Below, in pieces: positions 1 through 13,759 of a DNA stretch of 64,000 bases; within the stretch, counting starts at the first letter, position 1; each line of letters opens with the position of its first letter. The stretch spans positions 62,001 through 126,000 of the forward strand of contig NZ_BMOL01000004.1 in the NCBI RefSeq assembly GCF_014647055.1. Reading direction: 5' to 3'. The position numbers and the translations under genes are program-made. The notes below the pieces were generated by a model. It saw only the letters and a list, made by a program, of their open reading frames with translations. It was not told the origin of the DNA and ran no database searches. Source of the stretch: Deinococcus aerolatus (lineage in GTDB: Bacteria; Deinococcota; Deinococci; Deinococcales; Deinococcaceae).

Positions 1-930
1 CATAGCCTGGAACTGTGGGAGATGCTGGCGCGGGACCTGCCCCCCCAGGCCGATCACCGCGCCTGTGGCACGCTGTGGGTGGCGAGTGACGATGAGGAAC
101 TGGCGGCAGTGGAACCCAAACGGCAGGCATATCTGGCCGCAGGTCGGGAGGCAACGCTGCTTGACGCCGCCGAACTGGCCTGCGCCGAACCCGGACTGCG
201 CCCTGGACTGGCCGGAGCATTGCGCGTGCCGGGGGACAGCGTGGTGTATGCCCCGGTGGCCGCCCAGTTCCTGCTGACGCGCGCGGGGGCCACCGTGCGG
301 CCCGAGAAGGTCGCGGCATTGATCGACGGGGGCGTACGGTTAGACGGCGGCGAAATCCTGCATGCCGACGTGGTGGTGGTGGCGAACGGCATCGGGGCGG
401 CGGCACTGCTGCCCGAGCTGCCCCTGCGCCAGCGCAAGGGCCACCTGCTGATCACCGAACGCGGCGCCCCGCAGGTCAACCACCAGCTGGTCGAACTGGG
501 CTACCTGAAAAGCGCCCACGGCGGCGACGGGGACAGCGTGGCCTTCAACGTGCAGCCGCGCCCCACCGGGCAACTGCTGGTCGGCTCCAGCCGTCAGTTC
601 GGGCAGCCGGAGCGCAGCATCGACTGGCCGCTGCTGCGCCGGATGCTGCGCCGCGCCGCCGGGTTTCTGCCTGCGCTGGCGCAGACCTCCGCCCTGCGGG
701 TGTGGACGGGGCAGCGCTGCGCGACACCTGATCATCTGCCGCTGGTTGGGCCGCATCCGTTTCTCAGCGGCGTGTTTCTCGCCACGGGTCACGAGGGGCT
801 GGGCATCACCACCGCGCTGGGCACGGCGGAGCTGCTGTCGGCACACCTGTTTGGAACCCCCTCTGCATTGCTGGCCCACGACTTCACTCCAATGCGCTTT
901 GGGCGCGTCCCGGAGGCCGTCCATGCCTGA
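1..930 (+). CDS. FAD-dependent oxidoreductase, D-hydroxyproline dehydrogenase beta-type subunit (5' end missing)
   Basis: The reading frame is open from base 1, so the start and the N-terminal GxGxxG dinucleotide site lie upstream; 309 residues are visible. The fold is that of the DAO/GlyOx family: a substrate-domain core followed by the C-terminal FAD-contact segment GHEGLGITTALGTAELL near residue 262. The next two genes overlap it and encode a small 2Fe-2S subunit and a BFD-containing FAD subunit. That trio matches heteromeric D-hydroxyproline or sarcosine-type dehydrogenases. With the downstream deaminase and ALDH, I infer oxidation of cis-4-hydroxy-D-proline to pyrroline-4-hydroxy-2-carboxylate. 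Another D-amino acid or glycine-type substrate is possible from this gene alone. It probably opens an operon together with an epimerase outside the window. Confidence 0.8.
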   Translation, partial: HSLELWEMLARDLPPQADHRACGTLWVASDDEELAAVEPKRQAYLAAGREATLLDAAELACAEPGLRPGLAGALRVPGDSVVYAPVAAQFLLTRAGATVRPEKVAALIDGGVRLDGGEILHADVVVVANGIGAAALLPELPLRQRKGHLLITERGAPQVNHQLVELGYLKSAHGGDGDSVAFNVQPRPTGQLLVGSSRQFGQPERSIDWPLLRRMLRRAAGFLPALAQTSALRVWTGQRCATPDHLPLVGPHPFLSGVFLATGHEGLGITTALGTAELLSAHLFGTPSALLAHDFTPMRFGRVPEAVHA

Positions 931-1177
931 GCTGACGCTGGAGGGGATGCGGGTCACCGCCCGGCCCGGAACCACCGTGCTGGCCGCCCTTCAGAACGCG
1001 GGCCTCTCGCCGCTGCGCTTCAGCCTCGGCGGCGAAAGTCGCGGGGCGCTGTGTGGCATGGGCAGCTGTGCCGAATGCCGCGCGGTGGTGGACGGCCTGA
1101 CCGTGCGAACGTGCCTGACCCCCGTGCGGGACGGTCAGGACGTGCGCCGCCTGCTGGAGGTGAGCCGTGAAGACTGA
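923..1177 (+). CDS. Small (2Fe-2S)-binding subunit of D-hydroxyproline dehydrogenase-type complex
   Basis: An 84-residue ferredoxin-like protein. Its cysteine ladder is C-x4-C-x2-C around residues 47-55 (ALCGMGSCAEC) with a fourth Cys about 12 residues later (RTC). This is the compact SoxA-N/HcnA-like domain that carries electrons from the flavin subunit. The ATG overlaps the 3' end of the upstream oxidase by 8 nt and the gene overlaps the next by 11 nt, so translation is coupled and the three subunits are probably made stoichiometrically. The longer frame that opens upstream at 746 runs inside the previous gene and is not needed. Family assignment is firm; the exact substrate comes from context. 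Confidence 0.85.
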   Translation: MPELTLEGMRVTARPGTTVLAALQNAGLSPLRFSLGGESRGALCGMGSCAECRAVVDGLTVRTCLTPVRDGQDVRRLLEVSRED

Positions 1178-2450
1178 CCTGTGGGACGCCGTGGTGGTGG
1201 GCGCTGGGCCCGCCGGACTGATGTCAGCGCTCACGACGGCCCAGGGTGGCCTGGGCGTCCTGCTGCTGGACGCCCAGCCGGGTCCCGGCGGGCAGATCTG
1301 GCGCGGCGCGGCGGCGGGTCAGAAGGGGGCTGCGGGCGAGCTGCTGCGTGCGGTAGCGACCCATCCCGCCATCACCGTTCTGGGCGGCGCGGAGGTCATC
1401 GCGGCGGAGGCAGGTGGGCGGACACACACGTTGACCGTCACCTCTGCGGCGGGGCTGCGGCAGATTCACGCTTCACGAATCATTCTCGCCACCGGGGCCA
1501 CCGAACGCTTCCTGCCCTTCGACGGCTGGACGCTGCCCGGCGTCGTCGGCGCGGGCGGGCTGCAGGCCATGAGCAAGGGAGGGCTGGACGTGCGCGGCCG
1601 GCGGGTGGTGGTGGCCGGATCGGGGCCGCTGCTGCTGGCGGTAGCGGCGGGCCTGCGGCACAAGGGAGCGCGGGTGCTGGCGGTGGCTGAACAGGCGGGT
1701 TTACCGGCGGTGGCCGCCTTCGGCGTGGCGGCGGCGAGGCTGCCCGGCAAATCGCGTGAGGCGCTGGCCCTCGCCGCCGGACTGCTGGGCGTGCCGTACT
1801 GGGCTGGCTGCGCCGTGGTCCGTGCCAGCGGGCAGCATGGGCTCCAGAGCGTGACCCTGCGGCGCGGACGGCGCGAGGTCACCCTGGACTGCGACTACTT
1901 GGCCGTCGGCTTCGGGCTGGTGCCAGACACCCGCGTGGCGGCGCTGCTGGGCTGCCCGCTGGACGGCGCGGGCGCGGTGCACGTCAATGCCTGGCAGGCG
2001 ACGGGCGTTTCCGGCGTCTATGCCGCCGGGGAGGTCTGCGGCATCGGCGGCGTGGACGGGGCGCTGCTGGAAGGCTTCGTGGCCGGGTGCGCCGCGGGCG
2101 GTCAGATCGAGCGGCTGCACGATGCGCCGCGCCGCGCCGGGCTTCAGCGCCGCTTTCAGGCCACGCTGGAACGCTCGTTTGCGTTGCGCCCGGCCCAATT
2201 GCCCACGCCATCCCCCCGGACCATCGTCTGCCGCTGCGAGGACGTGCGGCACGGCGAGTTGCGCGGTTTCACGGACTGGACGGCGGCCAAGCTCCAGACC
2301 CGCTGCGGCATGGGCGCGTGCCAGGGCCGGGTCTGCGGCCCCGCCACCGAGACCCTGTACGGCTGGCATTTCGGGGGCGTCCGCGCCCCGCTGCTGCCGC
2401 TCCCACTGGCCCAGTTGTTGGATGAACCCACCACCCTCAGTCCACCGTGA
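1167..2450 (+). CDS. NAD(P)/FAD-dependent oxidoreductase with C-terminal BFD-like 2Fe-2S domain (dehydrogenase alpha subunit)
   Basis: 427 residues from a GTG start that overlaps the preceding gene. The N-terminal Rossmann motif is VVVGAGPAGL (residues 9-18), and a second dinucleotide fold lies near residue 147 (VVVAGSGPLLL). A C-terminal cluster of four cysteines, CRC near residue 353 and CGMGAC near 380, is the BFD-like 2Fe-2S site found in HcnB, sarcosine oxidase alpha and D-hydroxyproline dehydrogenase. It would couple flavin oxidation of the substrate by its partners (1-930, 923-1177) to an electron acceptor. Architecture and position support the heterotrimeric dehydrogenase call; opine or sarcosine oxidation is the alternative. 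Confidence 0.82.
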   Translation: MKTDLWDAVVVGAGPAGLMSALTTAQGGLGVLLLDAQPGPGGQIWRGAAAGQKGAAGELLRAVATHPAITVLGGAEVIAAEAGGRTHTLTVTSAAGLRQIHASRIILATGATERFLPFDGWTLPGVVGAGGLQAMSKGGLDVRGRRVVVAGSGPLLLAVAAGLRHKGARVLAVAEQAGLPAVAAFGVAAARLPGKSREALALAAGLLGVPYWAGCAVVRASGQHGLQSVTLRRGRREVTLDCDYLAVGFGLVPDTRVAALLGCPLDGAGAVHVNAWQATGVSGVYAAGEVCGIGGVDGALLEGFVAGCAAGGQIERLHDAPRRAGLQRRFQATLERSFALRPAQLPTPSPRTIVCRCEDVRHGELRGFTDWTAAKLQTRCGMGACQGRVCGPATETLYGWHFGGVRAPLLPLPLAQLLDEPTTLSPP

Positions 2451-2520
2451 ATGCTGATCCGAGACCCCCCAGATGCGTCGCCTTCTCAACCGTAGCCCTC
2501 TCAAACAAAGGAGCCCAACC

Positions 2521-3432
2521 ATGACCACCTCCCACCCCTTCCGCGGCGTTTTTCCCGCCATCACCACGCCCTTCAACGCCGACGGCAGCGTCGATCACGG
2601 TTTCCTGCGCGAGCACGCCCGCTGGATGATGGCCGCCGGCTGCGACGGCATGATTCCGCTGGGGTCGCTGGGCGAGACCAACACGCTGGAACTGGACGAG
2701 AAGATGGCGGTGCTGGAAACCCTGGTGGACGCGCTGGACGGCAAGCCCGTGATTCCCGGCATTGCCAGCCTCAGCACAGCAGGCGGGGTGCGGCTGGCCC
2801 AGGCAGCGCGTGACGTGGGCTGCGGCGGCCTGATGGCGCTGCCGCCCTATGTCTACACCAGCGACTGGCGCGAGATGAAGGCGCACATGGCCGCGCTGGT
2901 GGCGGCCACCGAGCTGCCCGTAATCCTCTATAACAACCCCGGCGCGTACCGCACCGACTTCCTGGCTCCGCAGATTGCCGAGCTGGCCGGAGAGCACGCC
3001 AATCTGCTGGGCGTCAAGGAGTCCAGCGGCGACGTGCGCCGCGTGACCGCGCTGCGCGCCGTGCTGCCGGAATCGGTGGACATTCTGGTGGGGCTGGACG
3101 ACGCCATCGTGGAGGGCGTGGCGGCGGGGGCGACCGGCTGGGTCGCTGGCCTGATCAACGCCTACCCCGCCGAGAGCGTGCGCCTGTTCGAGCTGGCCCG
3201 TGACGGCAGGGCGAAGGAGGCGGCGGAGCTGTACCGTTGGTTCCTGCCGCTGCTGCGCCTGGACGTGGTGAACAAGTTCGTCCAGCTGATCAAGTTCGTG
3301 CAGGAGGAAACCGGTCACGGCAGCGCCCGCGTCCGCGCTCCCCGGCTGGAACTCATCGACGCCGAGAAGGCCGAGGCCCGCGCTGTCATCGAGGCCGCGT
3401 CCCGGCGTGTGCCTGCGGGGGTGGGCGCATGA
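2521..3432 (+). CDS. DapA-family lyase, probable pyrroline-4-hydroxy-2-carboxylate deaminase
   Basis: 303 residues of the dihydrodipicolinate synthase/N-acetylneuraminate lyase TIM-barrel family. The Schiff-base lysine is K166 (GVKESSG) and the conserved tyrosine is Y137 (ILYNNPG); the substrate loop GSLGETNTL replaces the usual GTTGE-type loop. I chose the ATG at 2521 because AAAGGAG sits 7 nt upstream; an in-frame extension to 2473 has no such support. The gene lies between a D-hydroxyproline-type dehydrogenase and an ALDH and overlaps the latter by 4 nt. That context points to deamination and dehydration to alpha-ketoglutarate semialdehyde rather than lysine synthesis. Confidence 0.82.
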   Translation: MTTSHPFRGVFPAITTPFNADGSVDHGFLREHARWMMAAGCDGMIPLGSLGETNTLELDEKMAVLETLVDALDGKPVIPGIASLSTAGGVRLAQAARDVGCGGLMALPPYVYTSDWREMKAHMAALVAATELPVILYNNPGAYRTDFLAPQIAELAGEHANLLGVKESSGDVRRVTALRAVLPESVDILVGLDDAIVEGVAAGATGWVAGLINAYPAESVRLFELARDGRAKEAAELYRWFLPLLRLDVVNKFVQLIKFVQEETGHGSARVRAPRLELIDAEKAEARAVIEAASRRVPAGVGA

Positions 3433-4949
3433 CCGCCCGCACCTTCCAGGCGACGAACCCGGCGACGGGGCAGCCTCTGGCCCCGGCGTTCCCGGTCACC
3501 ACGCCGCAGGAAATGAAGGCACTGGTGGCGGCGGCAAAGGGTGCGGCACGCAGTTTCGCGGCCACCACGCCCACACAGCGTGCCGATTTTCTGAACGCTG
3601 CCGCGGCCGCCATTGAAGCGCGGGCCGACGCCCTCGTCGAGGCGGCAATGGGCGAGTCGGGGCTGCCCGAAGCCCGGCTGCGCGGCGAGTTGGCCCGCAC
3701 CGCCAACCAGCTGCGCCTGTTCGCGGGGGTGGCGGCGGACGGCTCGTGGGTGGACGCCCGCATTGACCACGGCGACCCGGCCCGCAAGCCGCCCAAACCG
3801 GATGTCCGCAGCCTGCGCGTGCCGCTGGGCCCGGTGGCGGTCTTTGGGGCCAGCAATTTCCCGCTGGCCTTCAGCGTGGCCGGCGGCGACACGGCCTCCG
3901 CGCTGGCGGCAGGCTGCCCGGTGGTGGTCAAGGCGCATCCGGCGCACCCGGCCACCTCCGAGCTGGCGGCAGCGGCGATTCGAGAGGCGGCGGAACAGTG
4001 CGGCCTGAGTGCAGGTGTTTTCGGGATTGTCTACGAGGACGGCTATGAGCTGGGCGTGCAACTCGTCCAGCACCCCGATATTCACGCTGTCGGTTTCACT
4101 GGCTCGCGTGTGGGCGGGCTGGCGCTGGTGGCCGCCGCCCAGGCCCGCGAGGTGCCGATTCCCGTGTACGCCGAGATGAGCAGCGTCAACCCCAGCGTCT
4201 TCACGGCAGCGGCGCTGGAGGCGAACGGCGGCAGGCTGGCCGGCGGGCTGGCCGCCAGCATCAGCGGCTCGGGTGGTCAGCTGTGTACCCAGCCGGGCCT
4301 GCTGTTCGTTCTGGTGGGGGAGGCGGGGGATGCGTTTTTGAACGACGTCGCCTCCAAGTTGGACGCGACTCCAGCCTGCACGCTGCTCACAGGCGGCATC
4401 CTCAGCGCCTTCCAGAAGGGTGCGGCGGGACATCTGAAGGCGGTGGGCGTGCTGCCTCTGACCCAGGGTGCGAAGCCGGAGCGGGGCGCGCAGCCTCAGC
4501 TGCTGGGTGTGCCCATCGCGGCTTTCACCCCCGAACTGGCCGATGAGGTTTTCGGCCCCCTCAGCGTGGCGGTGCGTTATGAAAACCTGGAGGAGGTCGC
4601 GCCTGTGCTGGCCGGACTCGAAGGCCAGCTGACCGCCACCCTGCACGCCACCGACGATGAGCTCGACGGTCTGGCTGACCTGCTGCACGTCATGGGCACG
4701 CGGGCCGGGCGACTGGTCCTGAACGGCTTTCCCACGGGGGTGGAGGTGGGCCACGCCATGGTTCACGGCGGCCCCTTCCCGGCCACCAGCGACGGCGGCG
4801 GCAGCACCAGCGTCGGCAGCCGCGCCATCGAGCGCTTTAGCCGCCTGCGCGCGTATCAGGACTTTCCGGACCGCGCGCTGCCTCCCGAACTTCAGGACGC
4901 CAATCCGCACGGCCTGTGGCGGCTGGTGGACGGCGAGCGGAGGCGCTGA
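3429..4949 (+). CDS. Aldehyde dehydrogenase, probable alpha-ketoglutarate semialdehyde dehydrogenase
   Basis: 506 residues of the NAD(P)-dependent ALDH superfamily. The catalytic thiol is C286 in GGQLCTQPG and the general base is E249 in YAEMSS; the coenzyme-site stretch FGASNFPLAF lies near residue 139. The QLCTQPG style and length fit the 2,5-dioxovalerate dehydrogenase branch. The ATG overlaps the stop of the upstream deaminase (ATGA), so it is translationally coupled. In the inferred pathway it oxidises alpha-ketoglutarate semialdehyde to alpha-ketoglutarate, feeding hydroxyproline carbon into the TCA cycle. A long inverted repeat follows the stop codon and probably ends the operon. Confidence 0.85.
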   Translation: MTARTFQATNPATGQPLAPAFPVTTPQEMKALVAAAKGAARSFAATTPTQRADFLNAAAAAIEARADALVEAAMGESGLPEARLRGELARTANQLRLFAGVAADGSWVDARIDHGDPARKPPKPDVRSLRVPLGPVAVFGASNFPLAFSVAGGDTASALAAGCPVVVKAHPAHPATSELAAAAIREAAEQCGLSAGVFGIVYEDGYELGVQLVQHPDIHAVGFTGSRVGGLALVAAAQAREVPIPVYAEMSSVNPSVFTAAALEANGGRLAGGLAASISGSGGQLCTQPGLLFVLVGEAGDAFLNDVASKLDATPACTLLTGGILSAFQKGAAGHLKAVGVLPLTQGAKPERGAQPQLLGVPIAAFTPELADEVFGPLSVAVRYENLEEVAPVLAGLEGQLTATLHATDDELDGLADLLHVMGTRAGRLVLNGFPTGVEVGHAMVHGGPFPATSDGGGSTSVGSRAIERFSRLRAYQDFPDRALPPELQDANPHGLWRLVDGERRR

Positions 4950-4988
4950 GGGCCGCCCGGCCTTCCTGAAGCTGCCCTGAAGTCCGGG

Positions 4989-5036
4989 CGGGGTGCGGCG
5001 TGGGGGAGGGAAGACCCCCCCCAGCGCCGCACCCCG
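4989..5036 (+). terminator. Long inverted repeat after the hydroxyproline operon
   Basis: A 12-bp perfect stem (4989-5000 with 5025-5036) contains an inner G-run/C-run pairing, giving a very stable hairpin 40 nt after the ALDH stop. There is no clear T-run, so intrinsic termination is plausible but unproven. It ends before the amylase -10 box at 5069. Confidence 0.5.
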
Positions 5037-5079
5037 CGGCCCCATTTCACACGGCGCCCGCATGGGGCTAACATGCCGC

Positions 5080-6528
<1,449 letters not shown>

Positions 6529-6606
6529 GGGCGGGCGGCAGGGGTATGCCCCGTCGCACGCGGACCCCTTGACCCTCCCGCTGCGTCAGCCCTTACGCTG
6601 CTGGGT

Positions 6607-7413
6607 ATGGAGGCCAGGGGCGAGACTGCAAAACAGACCTGGACGGTAGGCGAGGTGGCGCTGCTGACCCGCCTGAGCGTCCGCACGCTGCACCACTACG
6701 ACGAGATTGGGCTGCTGCGGCCCGGCGCGCGGACGGAGGCGGGCTACCGGCTGTACACGCCTGCTGACCTGGCGCGGCTGTGGCGCGTGCTGAGCTACCG
6801 CGAGCTGGGCTTCCCGCTGGCCGAGATCACCCGGCTGCTGGACGCTCCGCCGGGGGGCGAGGTGGCCGCGCTGCGGACGCAGGTGGCCCTGCTGCGAGAA
6901 AAGCAGCGCCGGACCCAGGCCACCCTGGACGCCGCCCTGACCTACCTGAGGGCCGCCGAACGCGGTGAAGGAGTTCCAACCATGACGAACGCAGAAGTAA
7001 AAGGCATCTTTGACGGCTTCGATCCTGCCGAGCACGAGGCCGAGGCCCAGGAACGCTGGGGCGACACCGACGCCTACACGCAGAGTGCCCGCCGCACCAG
7101 CCGGTACGGCAAGGCTGACTGGGAGGCGGTCAGGGCCGAGCTGAACGTCATCTATAACCGCTATCTGACCCTGATGGCTGCCGGAACACCGCCCGGTTCT
7201 GCCGAGGCCAGAGCGGTGGCTGCCGATCACCGCGCCCATATCTCTGCCCGCTATTACGACGCCTCGCCGGAGATGATGCGCGGACTGGCGCAGATGTGGG
7301 TGGCCGACGAGCGCTTCACCCGCAACATCGACAGTGCAGGTGAGGGGCTGGCGGCGTACCAGAGCGCGGCGGTGCTGGCGTGGGCAGACGAGAAGATGAA
7401 CGCTCAGCCGTAA
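6607..7413 (+). CDS. MerR-family transcriptional regulator with TipAS drug-binding domain
   Basis: 268 residues. Residues about 10-80 form a MerR winged helix (WTVGEVALLTRLSVRTLHHY), residues about 85-120 a dimerising coiled coil, and residues 126-268 a TipAS antibiotic-recognition domain of the thiostreptone-sensing type. A -10 TACGCT (6594-6599) ends 7 nt before the ATG, so the long form is probably leaderless. A strong internal Shine-Dalgarno AAGGAG precedes an in-frame ATG at 6982 that begins exactly at the TipAS domain, so a short drug-binding-only product is likely, as in Streptomyces tipA. Ligand and target genes are not visible. Confidence 0.88.
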   Translation: MEARGETAKQTWTVGEVALLTRLSVRTLHHYDEIGLLRPGARTEAGYRLYTPADLARLWRVLSYRELGFPLAEITRLLDAPPGGEVAALRTQVALLREKQRRTQATLDAALTYLRAAERGEGVPTMTNAEVKGIFDGFDPAEHEAEAQERWGDTDAYTQSARRTSRYGKADWEAVRAELNVIYNRYLTLMAAGTPPGSAEARAVAADHRAHISARYYDASPEMMRGLAQMWVADERFTRNIDSAGEGLAAYQSAAVLAWADEKMNAQP

Positions 7414-7432
7414 AAGCGCTGCCTGATCCCTC

Positions 7433-8128
<696 letters not shown>

Positions 8129-8203
8129 GCGCTCCGCAGTTTAGGGGCTGTAGGCGGGCGTGTCCCGCCCACAGCCCCACGCCCCATCTGCTAGCCTCCG
8201 CCC

Positions 8204-9409
8204 ATGTCCGCGTCTCTCCCTGCCCGCCCCCGCCTGCGCCTGCGCGTCACGGCAGCGGCCGAAGGCTACGTGCGCGCCGGGCATCCCTGGGTCTACGAAT
8301 CCAGCGTGCGCGAGCAGAACAGGGCCGGCGAGGCCGGGGAACTGGCGGTGATCTACGACCGCCGAGACCGCTTCCTGGCGATTGGCCTGTACGACCCGCA
8401 TTCGCCGTTGCGGGTGCGCGTGCTCCACGCCGGGCCGCCGGTGACGCTGGACGACGTGTGGTGGGCCGCGCATCTGGAGAAGGCGCTGGCGCGGCGTGAG
8501 GCGCTGTTCAGCCCATCCGACACCGACGGCTACCGCATCCTGAACGGCGAGTCCGACGGCTTCGGCGGCCTGGTGGTGGACCGCTACGCGGGTGTGCTGG
8601 TCCTGAAGATCTACACGGCGGCGTGGTTTCCGCACCTGGGGCGCATGCTGGACCTGCTGGCCGGACGCTTTCCCGGCTCTGCGATGGTCCTGCGCCTCAG
8701 CCGCAACATTCAGACCTTCGCGGCGGAGGCCGGGCTGGCCGACGGTCAGGTCCTGTCCGGAGGGTTGCCGGAGAATCCCGTGGTTTTCCACGAGTCCGGT
8801 CTGGCCTTCGAGGCGGACGTGCTGCGCGGCCAGAAGACCGGCTTCTTTCTGGACCAGCGCGAGAACCGGCGGCGGGTGGAGGGGCTTGCAAAGGGAAGGC
8901 GGGTGCTGAATGCCTTTTCCTTCTCGGGGGGCTTCTCGCTGTACGCGGCGCGGGGCGGCGCCACCGAAGTCGTCAGTCTGGACCTCAGCCCGCACGCGCT
9001 GATGGGGGCAGGGCGCAACTTCGCGCTGAATCCAGAACTGACCACCCCGCACGAAACGGTTCAGGCCGATGTCTTCGACTGGCTGTCGGCCACCCGCCGC
9101 ACCTTTGATCTGGTCATTCTCGATCCGCCCTCGCTGGCCCGCCGTGAAACCGAGCGGGCCGGGGCCATCCGAGCCTACGGCCGACTGGCGGCGGACGGCA
9201 TCGCCCGGCTGGCGCGGGGCGGCGTTCTCCTCAGCGCCTCGTGCTCCGCCCACGTCAGCGCCGAGGAATTCTGGGACGCGGTGCGCGCCGCCGCAGGGGC
9301 CAGTGGCAGACCGTGGAAGGAACTGGCCACGACCCGCCACGCTCCGGACCATCACGCCTCTTTCGCCGAGGCGCAGTACCTGAAGGCGATTTATCTGGAG
9401 CTGGGGTGA
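8204..9409 (+). CDS. Class I SAM-dependent rRNA methyltransferase, RlmI-like
   Basis: 401 residues, the full length of the RlmI/PUA-methyltransferase family. An N-terminal PUA RNA-binding domain (residues about 8-75, with [11 protein letters not shown]) is followed by an EEHD-like insert and a Rossmann methyltransferase. Key motifs are [26 protein letters not shown] (SAM motif I) and LVILDPPS (catalytic DPPS). It probably makes m5C in 23S rRNA, but the exact position cannot be read from sequence. A -10 TAGCCT (8192-8197) ends 6 nt before the ATG. A related, truncated paralogue sits at the far end of the window. Confidence 0.88.
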   Translation: MSASLPARPRLRLRVTAAAEGYVRAGHPWVYESSVREQNRAGEAGELAVIYDRRDRFLAIGLYDPHSPLRVRVLHAGPPVTLDDVWWAAHLEKALARREALFSPSDTDGYRILNGESDGFGGLVVDRYAGVLVLKIYTAAWFPHLGRMLDLLAGRFPGSAMVLRLSRNIQTFAAEAGLADGQVLSGGLPENPVVFHESGLAFEADVLRGQKTGFFLDQRENRRRVEGLAKGRRVLNAFSFSGGFSLYAARGGATEVVSLDLSPHALMGAGRNFALNPELTTPHETVQADVFDWLSATRRTFDLVILDPPSLARRETERAGAIRAYGRLAADGIARLARGGVLLSASCSAHVSAEEFWDAVRAAAGASGRPWKELATTRHAPDHHASFAEAQYLKAIYLELG

Positions 9410-9498
9410 AGTTCTGCCGCGCAGGCTGGGGAAGAGGTGCAGGGCAGTTTCCAGCCCCCAACGTCTCTCGTTTCCCAGTCTCCTGCCCCGGCATCTGC

Positions 9499-9504
9499 TA
9501 AGCT
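9499..9504 (+). promoter_or_regulatory. -10 box of the cysS leader transcript
   Basis: TAAGCT lies 7 nt before the ATG of the Cys-Cys leader peptide. With the spacing seen at rnpB, the transcript would begin at or one or two bases before that ATG, so the leader ORF is read from a leaderless mRNA. Confidence 0.65.
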
Positions 9505-9511
9505 GCCCCAC

Positions 9512-9544
9512 ATGAAGACCGTGTGTTGCTCCCCCTTGCGGTAA
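9512..9544 (+). CDS. Leader peptide of the cysS attenuator ([10 protein letters not shown])
   Basis: A 10-codon ORF with two adjacent cysteine codons (TGT TGC, 9524-9529) sits between a -10 box and a rho-independent terminator upstream of cysteinyl-tRNA synthetase. Two Cys in ten residues is striking, and the position is that expected for a charged-tRNA sensor. Ribosomes short of Cys-tRNA would stall at 9524-9529. Completing translation to the TAA at 9542 would instead cover the segments (9537-9549) able to disrupt the terminator. It overlaps no other gene, and it is too short to be called by normal gene finders. Function is inferred from arrangement. Confidence 0.75.
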   Translation: MKTVCCSPLR

Positions 9545-9563
9545 AGCAGCCCCCGTCTGCCAT

Positions 9564-9597
9564 CCGCGCCCCGACTGCTGTTGAGGCGCGGCTTTTT
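9564..9597 (+). terminator. Attenuator terminator upstream of cysS
   Basis: CCGCGCC (9564-9570) pairs perfectly with GGCGCGG (9585-9591) over a 14-nt loop and is followed by C and five T residues (9593-9597). It lies between the leader ORF and the cysS ribosome binding site, so it would stop transcription before cysS. Competing pairings are TGCGG 9537-9541 with CCGCG 9564-9568 and AGCAG 9545-9549 with CTGCT 9575-9579; either would open the terminator. Confidence 0.8.
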
Positions 9598-9636
9598 AAT
9601 GCCTTCCCAATCTCTGAGCACTTCAAGGAGCCGCCC

Positions 9637-11103
<1,467 letters not shown>

Positions 11104-11162
11104 ATTCGGGGCTGACTGCTGACACCAGCGCAGCCTGAATCCCCAACAGATGGGGGTCTGGC

Positions 11163-12485
<1,323 letters not shown>

Positions 12486-12650
12486 GCGCGCAGTGTAGGG
12501 GCGCGTCCCTGACCTGTCTGAATGAAACTGCACCAGTGACAGCCGGGGCTGTGCCTCCACAGCCCTTCAGGTGCCTGGTCCACGATCCATGACCGGACCC
12601 GGTGCGGCCTGGGAACATTCTTTTTTGGAGTTGTCACGTATTCTGAAGGG

Positions 12651-12908
12651 ATGCTGATTCTGGAAGGGAAATATGTGGTGCAGCCGAACAAAAAGCTGGC
12701 GATCTACGCCGAGGGCAAGACGCTGCCGGCTGGAACGCTGGAAAGCGATATCGAGGCGTTACAGAAGAACTGTCAGGGCAAGGGCCGCTGCGACGTGCAG
12801 GTCAACACCCAGCACGGCATCATGCGCGGCACCCTGATTGAGAAGAAGCCCTACAAGTTCAGCGGCTGGCACTTCGAGGGCCATCTGGCGTTCCCGCCCA
12901 AGGCCTGA
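12651..12908 (+). CDS. Hypothetical 85-residue protein
   Basis: A small soluble protein with no recognised domain. It has two Cys five residues apart (NCQGKGRC, residues 42-49) that could form a disulfide or weak metal site, and a basic, aromatic C-terminus. TATTCT (12639-12644) ends 6 nt before the ATG, and it is transcribed divergently from the MFS gene. The promoter and a strong convergent hairpin after it argue that it is real. Confidence 0.7.
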   Translation: MLILEGKYVVQPNKKLAIYAEGKTLPAGTLESDIEALQKNCQGKGRCDVQVNTQHGIMRGTLIEKKPYKFSGWHFEGHLAFPPKA

Positions 12909-12924
12909 ACCGCCCGGCTGTGAA

Positions 12925-12968
12925 CAGCGCCGCTTCATGTCCCGTTTTCCGGGGATGAAGCGGCGCTG
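12925..12968. terminator. Bidirectional hairpin between convergent genes
   Basis: A 14-bp perfect inverted repeat (12925-12938 with 12955-12968) with a T-rich loop lies between the 85-residue ORF and the DUF420 gene, whose 3' ends face each other. Neither side has a long T-run. Confidence 0.6.
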
Positions 12969-13005
12969 CTTGCTGCCGTGGACCCTGAGCGTGGGCCCCG
13001 AGCAC

Positions 13006-13485
<480 letters not shown>

Positions 13486-13678
13486 ATCGCCGGGCAGTCT
13501 AGGGCCGGGGCCGGGGGCGATATGGCCCGGACCAGGTGAACTTCACGGCGCCAGGGCAGGGGACAGGGCAGGCGAGTCCTGCCCAGCCGGCCTGCTGGCA
13601 TTTCGCCGGGTCCGGATTTTCCCCTCCCACCCCTGCTGGCCGGTTCCCAGCGGGGGACAATCCGCCGCGACAGGCGGG

Positions 13679-13740
13679 TAGAATGCGCGTGTCATTCGCC
13701 GCCCGGTTTCTGGCAGCCTTCTGCATGGCAGGAACCGGGC
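13679..13740 (+). promoter_or_regulatory. ctaA promoter and 5' UTR hairpin
   Basis: A TAGAAT -10 box (13679-13684) is followed by a leader of about 70 nt with an 8-bp perfect stem, GCCCGGTT 13701-13708 with AACCGGGC 13733-13740. An inner CTG/CAG and GCAG/CTGC extension strengthens it. The hairpin ends about 20 nt before the TTG start of ctaA and could affect translation or stability. The rest of 13486-13759 holds no convincing gene. Confidence 0.45.
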
Positions 13741-13759
13741 GACAAGGGAAGGTGAGAAG

